In this document: piece after piece, positions 16,610 through 27,684 of the stretch
Position numbering within the stretch: position 1 is the stretch's first letter
Layout of the letters: each line of letters begins with the position of its first letter
Source: Desulfobacterales bacterium
GTDB taxonomy: Bacteria > Desulfobacterota > Desulfobacteria > Desulfobacterales > Desulfatibacillaceae
NCBI GenBank assembly: GCA_020060085.1
Contig: JAGVAW010000345.1
Span: 1 to 40,921, forward strand
Direction: 5' to 3'
Length of the DNA: 40,921 nucleotides
Program-made: the position numbers and the translations under genes
Notes under the pieces: model-generated
The model's database searches: none
The model's input: only the letters and a program-made list of their open reading frames with translations
What the model was told of the DNA's origin: nothing

Positions 16610-16654
16610 GGCCGTGAAATGTGCGCCTTAACGCGCATGGGGAGTTAAAAGGTC

Positions 16655-16918
16655 ATGGCACACAAAAAAGCGGGCGGAAGCTCCAGAAACGGCAGGGATT
16701 CCAACGGTCAGCGCCGGGGCGTGAAGTGCTTTGGCGGCGAGATTGTAAGGGCGGGCAATATTCTTGTGCGCCAGCTTGGCACCGTGTTCCATGCCGGTGA
16801 GAATGTCGGCCTTGGAAGGGACTACACCCTTTTTGCCAAGGTGGATGGCCGGGTTGCCTATGAAAGATATGACCGCAACCGGCAAAAGGTGAGCGTATAT
16901 CCGGATTCAAATTCATAG
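16655..16918 (+). CDS. rpmA: Large ribosomal subunit protein bL27
   Basis: 50S protein whose N-terminal tail reaches the peptidyl-transferase centre. It has 87 residues and begins [22 protein letters not shown], the standard start without the cleavable extension known from Firmicutes. The conserved core continues [26 protein letters not shown]. The end, VSVYPDSNS, is a little longer than usual. Its last 13 codons or so overlap the upstream part of the obg frame (open from 16873), which has no normal start codon; see the obg entry. Confidence 0.98.
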   Translation: MAHKKAGGSSRNGRDSNGQRRGVKCFGGEIVRAGNILVRQLGTVFHAGENVGLGRDYTLFAKVDGRVAYERYDRNRQKVSVYPDSNS

Positions 16919-17910
16919 ACGAAGCCGTACTTTTTGTTCAGTCCGGAAACGGCGGCAGGGGATGCGTCAGCTTCCGGCGGGAAAAGTACGAGCCTAAAGG
17001 CGGTCCTGATGGCGGGGACGGAGGCCGCGGCGGTGATGTTGTCCTGAAGGTGGGCGGCAGGCGCACCCTGCAACATTTCCGTTTTCAGCACAGGTTTTTT
17101 GCCCCAAACGGCGAGCACGGCAAGGGTGCCCAAAAAACCGGCAAGGACGGCGCACATTGCATAATTGATGTTCCGCCCGGAACCGTTGTAAAAGATGCCC
17201 AAACCGGCGAAGTTCTGGCAGATCTCACAGAGGAAAACGCTTTGTGGATCGCGGCCAGCGGGGGCCGGGGGGGCCGGGGCAACAGGCGCTTTAGCACTTC
17301 CACCAACCGGGCGCCCAGGTATGCGCAGCCCGGTGAGCCGGGCGAATCCAAAACCCTCAAGCTGGAATTGAAGCTCCTTGCTGATGTTGGCCTTGTGGGC
17401 CTTCCCAACGCAGGAAAATCTACCCTTATAGCCGCCATGAGCAGCGCAAGTCCCAAGACCGGGGCCTATCCCTTCACTACCCTCACGCCCAACCTGGGCG
17501 TTGCAACCCCGCCCCATTCCGAACCTTTTGTGGTGGCGGATATCCCCGGCCTGATTGAGGGCGCGCACGAAGGCGCAGGTCTTGGCATCCGCTTTTTGCG
17601 CCATATTGAGCGCACCAGCGTTTTGGTGCATCTTCTGGATGCAGCCCAAATTCCCGAAGAAAACCCGCTGGAGCCCTATAACACCGTGCAAAACGAGCTT
17701 TTGGCCTACAACCCAAAGCTTACCAAAAAGCCGGTTATTGTGTGCTTAAATAAAATTGACCTTGAAAATGCCCCCCAGGGCGCTACAATGTTTGAAAAGG
17801 CCTTTGATGGGCCAACTCTTCGCATAAGCGGGGCGACCGGCCAGGGGGTAAATGAGCTTATAACGCGGCTGGCCGCCATTTTGAACAATCCCCCGGAGCA
17901 AGAACCATAA
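16906..17910 (+). CDS. obgE: Obg/CgtA GTPase, with no standard start codon visible
   Basis: Ribosome-associated GTPase acting in 50S assembly and the stringent response. From 16906 the frame reads [20 protein letters not shown], which aligns with the normal Obg start MKFxDEAxxxVxxGxGGxGC but has TTC where ATG is expected. The Obg fold ([14 protein letters not shown]) and G domain ([37 protein letters not shown]) are intact. The length from here is 334 residues, normal for the family. The frame is open only from 16873, after TGA at 16870, and has no ATG, GTG, TTG or CTG before 17044. Starting at GTG 17050 would delete most of the glycine-rich Obg domain. A rare start such as ATA, a -1 frameshift out of rpmA, or a base error could explain this. 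Confidence 0.85.
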   Translation, partial: FKFIDEAVLFVQSGNGGRGCVSFRREKYEPKGGPDGGDGGRGGDVVLKVGGRRTLQHFRFQHRFFAPNGEHGKGAQKTGKDGAHCIIDVPPGTVVKDAQTGEVLADLTEENALWIAASGGRGGRGNRRFSTSTNRAPRYAQPGEPGESKTLKLELKLLADVGLVGLPNAGKSTLIAAMSSASPKTGAYPFTTLTPNLGVATPPHSEPFVVADIPGLIEGAHEGAGLGIRFLRHIERTSVLVHLLDAAQIPEENPLEPYNTVQNELLAYNPKLTKKPVIVCLNKIDLENAPQGATMFEKAFDGPTLRISGATGQGVNELITRLAAILNNPPEQEP

Positions 17911-17916
17911 GCTGCC

Positions 17917-19098
17917 ATGAGCGCAAAAAAAAACCAAATTTCAAGCCTTGCGCCGGAAATGAGCCAGGCCCAGCGCCGCGCTTTTTTTGACAGCATAAAA
18001 AGCGTTGTCGTAAAGGTGGGCAGCGGCGTGCTTACCGCACCTGACGGGCTGAATCCTTCCATAATAAAAAGCCTTGCTGCCGATATTTTTGGCCTGACAA
18101 ATTCCGGCCGCCAGGTTATTCTTGTGTCTTCGGGCGCTGTGGCTGCCGGAATGAGGCGCATGGGCCTTAAAAAAAGGCCTGCCACAATCCGCGAAAAGCA
18201 GGCTGTTGCCGCCATAGGCCAGAGCAGGCTCATGCGCCTTTATGAAAAGGCCTTTGAGGAACACGGGCTGATGGTGGCCCAAATTCTGCTCACCCGCTTT
18301 GATCTGTGCGACCGCATCCATTATCTGAATGCCAGAAACACCCTAAAAACGCTTCTTGGCTGGGGCATTCTGCCAATCATAAACGAAAATGACACGGTTG
18401 CCGTGGATGAGTTGAAATTCGGGGACAACGACAACCTTGCTGCAATGGTGGCGCATCTGCTTGATGCGGACATCATGGTCAACCTCACAGACATTGACGG
18501 TCTTTATACCGGAGACCCCCGCACAGACACAAACGCCTGTCGGCTGGACTTTGTGGAGCGGGTGACCGAAAAAATCGAGTCCATGGCCTGCGCCTCTCCG
18601 GGGGCTGTGGGCACCGGGGGCATGGCATCCAAGGTGGCGGCAGCCAAAAAGGTTTCCGAGGCAGGCATTGGCGCAGTGGTTACAAACGGCAAGCAGCCCG
18701 GCGTGCTGGCCGCCCTGTTTGACGGCCAGTACACAGGCACCTTTTTTGCGCCTTCAACAAAACGACTGCCCAGCAAAAAATGCTGGATAGCCTATGCCCT
18801 TAAACCCCAAGGTGCGCTTATTGTTGATGACGGCGCAGCGCGGGCCATTGAAAAGCAGGGAAAAAGCCTTCTGCCCATAGGCATTGTGCAGGTGGAGGGA
18901 ATTTTTCCTGTGGGCGCGGCCGTGGAATGCCGCAGGCAGGATGGCTCCGTTATTGGCGTGGGCCTTACAAATTACGATTCCGCCTCCGTTGAAAAGATTT
19001 TAGGCCTTTCCAGCGCCCAGGTGAGGCAAACCCTTGGCGAAAAGCACCATGACGAGGTTATCCATAGGGATAACCTCGTTGTTAATTGCCAGGACTGA
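17917..19098 (+). CDS. proB: Glutamate 5-kinase with PUA domain
   Basis: Phosphorylates L-glutamate in the first step of proline synthesis. It has 393 residues. The amino-acid kinase domain spans roughly 25-275, with VVVKVGSGVLT, LVSSGAVAAGMRRMG, NENDTVAVDELKFGDND and GTGGMASKVAAAKK. A PUA domain covers about 295-385 and ends in EVIHRDNLVV. The ATG is 6 bp after the obg stop. A second possible start, MSQAQRRAFF at 17959, is equally plausible because neither has a strong ribosome-binding site. The last codons form a perfect 12-bp hairpin (19052-19079). Confidence 0.95.
   Translation: MSAKKNQISSLAPEMSQAQRRAFFDSIKSVVVKVGSGVLTAPDGLNPSIIKSLAADIFGLTNSGRQVILVSSGAVAAGMRRMGLKKRPATIREKQAVAAIGQSRLMRLYEKAFEEHGLMVAQILLTRFDLCDRIHYLNARNTLKTLLGWGILPIINENDTVAVDELKFGDNDNLAAMVAHLLDADIMVNLTDIDGLYTGDPRTDTNACRLDFVERVTEKIESMACASPGAVGTGGMASKVAAAKKVSEAGIGAVVTNGKQPGVLAALFDGQYTGTFFAPSTKRLPSKKCWIAYALKPQGALIVDDGAARAIEKQGKSLLPIGIVQVEGIFPVGAAVECRRQDGSVIGVGLTNYDSASVEKILGLSSAQVRQTLGEKHHDEVIHRDNLVVNCQD
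19052..19079 (+). repeat. Perfect 12-bp inverted repeat inside the proB 3' end
   Basis: ACGAGGTTATCC (19052-19063), loop ATAG, then GGATAACCTCGT (19068-19079). It lies in the codons for HDEVIHRDNLV and ends 93 bp before the proA start. No T run follows, so it does not look like a terminator. It could act as an RNA-processing or stability hairpin. Confidence 0.7.
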
Positions 19099-19171
19099 CT
19101 TTACTGCAAATACAGCGCGGGGTTTAAGGCCCTGCCTGCCAACAAGCTTTGAAAACAAAATGGAGGGCTTT

Positions 19172-20428
19172 GTGGACTTTCAGGAGACCATTATTTGCTT
19201 GGCAAAAAGCGCAAAGGAGGCTGCCCGCGTTGTCAGCCGCTGCTCAACAGACCAAAAAAATCAGGTTCTTATAACCATTGCGGATTTGCTGGATAAAAAG
19301 CGGAACCAGGTTTTTGCGGAAAACCAAAAGGACCTTGCGCAAGCAAAGGAAAAGGGCCTGACTTTGGCCATGATTGACCGGCTGCGGGTGACAGATTCAA
19401 CCATTGAATCCATGCGCCAGGGCCTTATGGAAGTGGCCCAGCTTTCCGACCCTGTGGGAGCCATTGAAACGAGCTGGTTGAGGCCAAACGGCATTTCCGT
19501 GGGCCGCATGAGAATTCCCCTTGGCGTTGTGTGCATGATCTACGAATCCCGGCCAAATGTCACTGTGGATGCAGCGGGCCTGTGCCTTAAGGCAGGCAAT
19601 GCGGTGATTCTCCGGGGCGGCTCCGAGGCCTTTTTTTCAAACATGGCTCTGGGCCAAATAATATCCGAAGCCCTGGAAGCAAATTCCCTTCCTGCCAGCG
19701 CCGTGCAGCTTGTTCCTGTGGCGGACCGGGACGCTGTGAAGGTTCTTCTTGCCCAGGAGGATTACATTGATCTGGTGATTCCCCGCGGCGGCGAAGGGCT
19801 TATCCGCTTTGTGGCACAGAACTCGCGCATTCCCGTGCTGAAGCATTACAAAGGTGTGTGCCATGTCTTTGTGGATGAGGATGCTTCCCTCAACATGGCT
19901 GTTGAAATTGCCTACAATGCCAAGGTGCAGCGGCCCGGCGTTTGCAATGCAATGGAGACAATGCTTGTGCACAAAAATGTGGCTGATTTATTTCTGCCCC
20001 TTGTTGGAGAAAGCCTTCAGGCTGCCGGTGTGGAGATAAGGGGATGCCCCCTGGCCTGCAAAATTCTGCCCTGGGCAAAACCTGCTGGAGAGAATGACTG
20101 GGGATACGAGTTTCTGGATCTCATCCTTGCTGTCAAGGTTGTGGACAGCATGGACGAAGCCCTTGATCACATTGCAAAATACGGCTCCCAGCACACAGAG
20201 AGCATTGTCACCCAGAATTACCAACGGGCAAGGCGTTTTATAAGAGAGGCGGATTCCTCCATGGTGGGGGTGAATGTGTCCACCCGCTTCAATGACGGCG
20301 GCCAGCTAGGGCTAGGCGCGGAAATAGGCATAAGCACCTCAAAGCTCCACGCTTTTGGCCCAATGGGTGTTATGGAGCTTACGACCACCAAGTTTGTTGT
20401 CACAGGAGACGGCCAAATCCGTAAATAG
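19172..20428 (+). CDS. proA: Gamma-glutamyl phosphate reductase
   Basis: NADPH-dependent reduction of glutamyl-5-phosphate to the semialdehyde, the second step of proline synthesis. From GTG 19172 the product has 418 residues, the typical ProA length. The aldehyde-dehydrogenase-fold landmarks are present: PLGVVCMIYESRPNVTVDAAGLCLKAGNAVILRGG, LVIPRGGEGLIRFV, and catalytic cysteine in VQRPGVCNAMETML. I chose GTG 19172 because GGAGG at 19162-19166 is five bases upstream. ATG 19160 lacks such a site, and the longer frame from 19034 runs into proB. Proline genes inside the rplU operon are a common arrangement in this phylum. Confidence 0.95.
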   Translation: MDFQETIICLAKSAKEAARVVSRCSTDQKNQVLITIADLLDKKRNQVFAENQKDLAQAKEKGLTLAMIDRLRVTDSTIESMRQGLMEVAQLSDPVGAIETSWLRPNGISVGRMRIPLGVVCMIYESRPNVTVDAAGLCLKAGNAVILRGGSEAFFSNMALGQIISEALEANSLPASAVQLVPVADRDAVKVLLAQEDYIDLVIPRGGEGLIRFVAQNSRIPVLKHYKGVCHVFVDEDASLNMAVEIAYNAKVQRPGVCNAMETMLVHKNVADLFLPLVGESLQAAGVEIRGCPLACKILPWAKPAGENDWGYEFLDLILAVKVVDSMDEALDHIAKYGSQHTESIVTQNYQRARRFIREADSSMVGVNVSTRFNDGGQLGLGAEIGISTSKLHAFGPMGVMELTTTKFVVTGDGQIRK

Positions 20429-20435
20429 GGCAGGC

Positions 20436-21101
20436 ATGAAAATCGGCATTTTCGGCGGGACCTTTGATCCCATTCATCTTGCTCACTTAAGGGCAGGGGT
20501 GGAAGCTGCCCAGGCCCTGGATCTGGCACGGGTTTTTTTTGTACCCAGCCACACGGCCCCTCACAAAAGGGCTGGTGGCCTGGCAAGCGGAGAGCAGCGC
20601 CTGGAAATGGTTAAGCTTGCCGTGGCCCCTTGCAGGCTTCTGGAAGCATCGGATGTTGAAATAGCACGGGGCGGCAAATCCTTTACTGCTGAAACCCTGG
20701 AATACTTTAAAAACAAACTGCCCGATTCCAAAAGGGTTTTTCTGGTGGGGCTGGATGCTTTTGTGGAAATTCACACCTGGAAAAACTTTGAAAGCCTTTT
20801 TTCTTTGGCAGACTTTGCCGTGCTTTCCAGGCCCGGAACCAAGGGCCGGGAACGGATGGAGGCTTATATCCGCGAGTATTTGGGAGGCCTTCTCTCCAAA
20901 GATGATTCCGGGCAATGGGTCTCGTCCTCCGGGCAAAAGCTTTGTTTTTTAATGGTTACGGGTATGGATATTTCCGCCACCTTCATCAGGCAGAGTGTGG
21001 GGCAATCCCGCGATATAAGCTTTCTTGTGCCCGATACGGTTAAGGATTACATTGAAAAGAACCGCTTGTATAAAAAGGAAGGGGAAACAAAGGGCTTATG
21101 A
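20436..21101 (+). CDS. nadD: Nicotinate-nucleotide adenylyltransferase
   Basis: Adenylates nicotinate mononucleotide in NAD synthesis. The 221-residue product begins MKIGIFGGTFDPIHLAHLRAG, containing the GGTFDPxHxxH nucleotidyltransferase signature. It ends with a variant of the ISxTxIR motif (DISATFIRQSVGQSRDISFLVPDTVKDYI). ATG 20436 is the family start, with AGGGCAGG just before it. It is 7 bp after the proA stop, and its stop overlaps rsfS by 4 bp. Confidence 0.96.
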   Translation: MKIGIFGGTFDPIHLAHLRAGVEAAQALDLARVFFVPSHTAPHKRAGGLASGEQRLEMVKLAVAPCRLLEASDVEIARGGKSFTAETLEYFKNKLPDSKRVFLVGLDAFVEIHTWKNFESLFSLADFAVLSRPGTKGRERMEAYIREYLGGLLSKDDSGQWVSSSGQKLCFLMVTGMDISATFIRQSVGQSRDISFLVPDTVKDYIEKNRLYKKEGETKGL

Positions 21102-21496
21102 AAAATAGCCGGGCAACGCCCAAAGAGCTGGAGCCTTTTTTTGCCGCTGCCGGCGAAAGAAAGGCCCAGGGCATAATTGCCCTGGATCTTCGCGGAAAAT
21201 CATCGCTGGCAGACTTTGCCGTTATAATGAGCGGTCGCTCAAGCCGCCAGGTCATGGCAATAGCCCAGGCTATTGAGCGCCTTCTTAAAGATAAGGGCAT
21301 CAAACCCCTTGGGGTGGAGGGCGCAAGTGAGGGCCAATGGATTCTGTTGGATTATGGCAATGTAATCATCCATGTTTTTTATGAATCAACCCGCGCCTTC
21401 TACGACCTTGAAGGCCTTTGGCCGGATGCGGCAAGATATCAGCCTGTATTAAAGCAGGAGGATGCCCTGCTTGAAGAAAAACAGGATATGGAATGA
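21098..21496 (+). CDS. rsfS: Ribosomal silencing factor RsfS
   Basis: Binds ribosomal protein uL14 and blocks subunit joining when nutrients are low. The 132 residues cover the whole RsfS/Iojap domain (ALDLRGKSSLADFAVIMSGRSSRQVMAIA, GQWILLDYGNVIIHVFYESTRAFYDLEGLWPDA). It overlaps nadD and the next gene by 4 bp each (ATGA), so these three genes are translationally coupled. Pairing with nadD is the usual context. Confidence 0.95.
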   Translation: MKNSRATPKELEPFFAAAGERKAQGIIALDLRGKSSLADFAVIMSGRSSRQVMAIAQAIERLLKDKGIKPLGVEGASEGQWILLDYGNVIIHVFYESTRAFYDLEGLWPDAARYQPVLKQEDALLEEKQDME

Positions 21497-22050
21497 CAAC
21501 CCCTTTAAAACCATACGAAACTATAGTTGATTTTGTGACCGGCAATTCCATACCCAATGTTGGTGCTGAAGAAAACCGCCAGGCAGTTGAAAGAATTCTG
21601 GTGGAAAAAAAGGGTTTTCCTAAAAGCGCCTTGAAAATTGATTTTCCAATTGAATTTTCCGTTGGCAGCAAGCCCCATGTCTCTGCTGTCAACATAATGG
21701 TTTTTGCAAAGGGCGGCCAGCCGCTTATGGCCGTAAAGTGCGCTGCCGGGTCTTTAGGCTCCTACGAGCGCGAGGCCGTATCCGCAGCAAGGCTTGCCGC
21801 AAATCCGCCTGTGGGCCTGGCCCTGGTTTCAGACGGAAAGAGTGTTACCCTGCTGGAAACCCAAATGGGCAAGGTTGTGGGTGGTAATTGGACGGAAATC
21901 CCCGATTTTGAACACTCGGAAGAATGGCTTTTGAAATATAAAACCCCGCCCCTTTCTTCAAAGCGCCTGGATCAGGAACGGCTCATTTTCCGCACCTATG
22001 ACGCAGGCAATGTGAATGTGGGACGGGGTCTTGGATCCGGCTGCGGTTGA
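21493..22050 (+). CDS. HsdR-N-terminal-like protein with degenerate nuclease residues
   Basis: A 185-residue protein resembling the N-terminal PD-(D/E)xK domain of type I restriction HsdR subunits (VGAEENRQAVERILVEKKGFPKSALKIDFPIEF). In active members an aspartate and an ExK pair follow. Here the equivalent positions appear as Asn67 (AVNIMVF) and VKCAAG (Lys82, Ala84), so nuclease activity is unlikely. There is no HsdS, HsdM or helicase part nearby. It overlaps rsfS by 4 bp and is the last gene of the operon, which argues for a housekeeping role and against restriction. The function is unknown, and the domain assignment is by eye. Confidence 0.7.
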   Translation: MTTPLKPYETIVDFVTGNSIPNVGAEENRQAVERILVEKKGFPKSALKIDFPIEFSVGSKPHVSAVNIMVFAKGGQPLMAVKCAAGSLGSYEREAVSAARLAANPPVGLALVSDGKSVTLLETQMGKVVGGNWTEIPDFEHSEEWLLKYKTPPLSSKRLDQERLIFRTYDAGNVNVGRGLGSGCG

Positions 22051-22073
22051 AAATAATCCGGTTAGTCCGGTTG

Positions 22074-22089
22074 AAACCCGTTCGGGTTT
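22074..22089. terminator. Hairpin between convergent genes
   Basis: AAACCC and GGGTTT flank GTTC, followed by TAAA on the plus strand and by AACC on the minus strand. It lies between the stops of the HsdR-N-like gene and gyrB and could end either transcript. Weak evidence. Confidence 0.35.
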
Positions 22090-22110
22090 TAAAGTCAGGC
22101 CCTTTTGGCC

Positions 22111-25694
<3,584 letters not shown>

Positions 25695-25749
25695 TACCGT
25701 TTCTCCTAAATAGATTTTTGAAAACAAATATAACTAATATACCCTGACC

Positions 25750-25780
25750 AAACAGCCTATAAATTAATAACAGGCTGTTT
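25750..25780. terminator. Hairpin upstream of dnaN
   Basis: AAACAGCCT (25750-25758) and AGGCTGTTT (25772-25780) form a 9-bp stem with a 13-base loop and flanking T/A runs. It sits in the 225-bp AT-rich gap between the DUF4301 stop and dnaN, and probably ends the DUF4301 transcript. I found no DnaA-box cluster or clear promoter in the rest of this gap. Confidence 0.5.
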
Positions 25781-25919
25781 TTATTGTATTTATAAAATAG
25801 AAAAAAGTTAACTCAATCAGCCCGGCCCTGATTAAAAACAAAGGCTTATTAACAGTTTTTTTTTCCTGGTTAAAAACCATTCCGTTATTGTCCGAACTGC
25901 AAGCCGTGGGTGAACATTT

Positions 25920-27476
25920 TTAATGAAAATGGCTTGGCTTTAAAAGGTCGGTAATCTTTTTTACCGGGTTATATGCAACCATTGGAATATCAATAAAAAT
26001 GCTGTTCCAGAAAGCCATTGAACCGTTCCACAACCCGGGAAGCTCCAGAGCCAGAAGTTTTGCCCCATCTTTTGATTTTTCAGAAATAAAAACCGCCTTT
26101 TCGTCAACGAAATCTTTTAAATTGAATGGGTTGCCAAAACGGTCCTTAAAAGCGCAAACAATGTCCACAGGGTTAAAATGAGTGGATGATAAAAAGAGGT
26201 TTTTTTGCGTTGCAAAATTCTGGTTTATCTGTGCGCCTTCAACAATCTGTATGCTTATGCTCTTATCCGTGCCCCTCACCCAGAAAGGCGCGCCTCCAGG
26301 GTCACCCTGATTTTTAACCATCCCGCAAACCCTTAAAGGCCGGTTGAATTTTTTCAGCAAAAAAAGCCTCAAATCGTTGCCTGAACGATTTTGTACATCC
26401 AGATTAAGGGTTTGCGTTGCAAAAGCAGAAGCTTTTTTCAAAACCATATCATCAGGGTCAATAGTATCCAATTTCTCGATAAAATTAAAGATATTTTTTT
26501 GAACCTCCAGAAGAAATCCCGCAAGGACCTTTTTAAAAAAAGCCCTTTCTTCTTTATCCTGGTCGCGGACCACATTATCAATGTTGTTTATGAAAATTAA
26601 ATCTGCATCCATTTTTGAAAGATTTTCCAAAAGGGCACCATGTCCTCCTGGCCTGAAAAAAAGAGAGCCGTCAGCCAGGCGGAAAAGCTTTTTTTCTGGA
26701 GTTACCGCAAGGGTATTGGTTGAAGGATTTTGCTCGGAAAAATCCAACACGAATTTAACATTTTGTTTTTTTTCAAGAGCCTTTGCACCCTCTTTGGCGT
26801 GAGATTGAAAGACAGCGCTTTTTTGCCTGTCCACTGTAAAATGGAGCCTGCAACAATTCTGGCGACCCTTTGCATACAGAATGGCTTCCACAAGATGCTC
26901 CACAACTGCAGTGCGGGGACCGTCATCATAAAGATGGAAAGGAATAAGCCCCTTTGGCATATTGCTAAAGAAAAGCCCCTTATCATCAAGAACAAGGCTT
27001 ATCAAAACGCCAAAAGATTTTTTTTCAAACAAAGATTCTGCATTAAAACCCTGTTGTTCGGCAGCCTTAACAATATCATCCCAAAAAGGAAATTTATTTA
27101 TGTTCTCCAGAAACTCTTTTACATCAAGAGCGGATTCATCACCCTTCTTTGCTTGCCTTTCCAAAAAATCCTGATCTTCTGCCTTGTCTTTCCAGGCCAT
27201 AAGGGCCTTAAACATTCGGGATGCAGCACCTGATGCAGGAACAAACTTGATAATTTCCAGTTGGCTGGCAGCGTCTTCAAAAAGCCTGGCAAGGGCTGAA
27301 GCCTTGTCTTTTTCCAAAGCCAAAATTCCATTTCCAAGGGTGCAGGGTCCAACAATGCTCAAATAATGAGGCCCCTTTTCCAAAACAGACAACTGCCAAA
27401 TTGCCTGCTCAAGGGAAATCCCAAGAGTTTTAAGCTGTTTTAAATCATCTTCAGAAAAAGGTCCTTTTTGGGCCAT
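25920..27476 (-). CDS. DUF4301 family protein, function unknown
   Basis: A 518-residue protein that I recognise as DUF4301, best known from Bacteroidota. Characteristic stretches are FSEDDLKQLKTLGISLEQA at the start, FVPASGAASRMFKAL near residue 80, a middle segment FHLYDDGPRTAVVEHLVEA, and RPGGHGALLENLSKMDADLIFINNIDNV. The glycine-rich SGAASRM loop and the GGHGALL and NIDN segments recall sugar-nucleotidyltransferase folds, but no activity is established to my knowledge. ATG 27476 has AGGAGAA upstream. It is not tightly linked to either neighbour, and its A+T-rich codon use differs from the first 20 kb. Confidence 0.85.
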   Translation of the reverse strand: MAQKGPFSEDDLKQLKTLGISLEQAIWQLSVLEKGPHYLSIVGPCTLGNGILALEKDKASALARLFEDAASQLEIIKFVPASGAASRMFKALMAWKDKAEDQDFLERQAKKGDESALDVKEFLENINKFPFWDDIVKAAEQQGFNAESLFEKKSFGVLISLVLDDKGLFFSNMPKGLIPFHLYDDGPRTAVVEHLVEAILYAKGRQNCCRLHFTVDRQKSAVFQSHAKEGAKALEKKQNVKFVLDFSEQNPSTNTLAVTPEKKLFRLADGSLFFRPGGHGALLENLSKMDADLIFINNIDNVVRDQDKEERAFFKKVLAGFLLEVQKNIFNFIEKLDTIDPDDMVLKKASAFATQTLNLDVQNRSGNDLRLFLLKKFNRPLRVCGMVKNQGDPGGAPFWVRGTDKSISIQIVEGAQINQNFATQKNLFLSSTHFNPVDIVCAFKDRFGNPFNLKDFVDEKAVFISEKSKDGAKLLALELPGLWNGSMAFWNSIFIDIPMVAYNPVKKITDLLKPSHFH

Positions 27477-27606
27477 TTCTTCTCCTTGGTGTTTCCATGA
27501 AAGCTGGGGCCAGGCCGTGTAAGGCCTTGGCTGGCAAAATAAGATAAGTTGCTTTAAATAAAAGAAAAAATAGCAAAACTCATCTTTTTATAAATAGCAT
27601 AAATCT

Positions 27607-27628
27607 GCTTTTCCATAAAGGGAAAAGC
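27607..27628. terminator. Hairpin downstream of the ABC transporter gene
   Basis: GCTTTTCC (27607-27614) pairs with GGAAAAGC (27621-27628) across a 6-base loop. It is in the 208-bp gap after the ABC transporter stop. Short T or A runs lie on both sides, but none directly adjoins the stem. Confidence 0.4.
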
Positions 27629-27684
27629 GCCCATTTTTAAAAGATTTTACTACCTGGCATTAAGAAGGATCACCAAAAACCCAT

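Noticed and set aside
16858-17691. 277-codon minus-strand frame over obg
   Set aside because: Antisense to the Obg coding sequence. It cannot explain the missing start codon.
21493-22050. Type I restriction-modification system
   Set aside because: Only an isolated HsdR-N-like domain with degenerate residues is present; there is no HsdM, HsdS or helicase.
25695-25919. Replication origin upstream of dnaN
   Set aside because: The stretch is AT-rich, but I found no set of DnaA boxes; TTATTAACA-like words are too weak.
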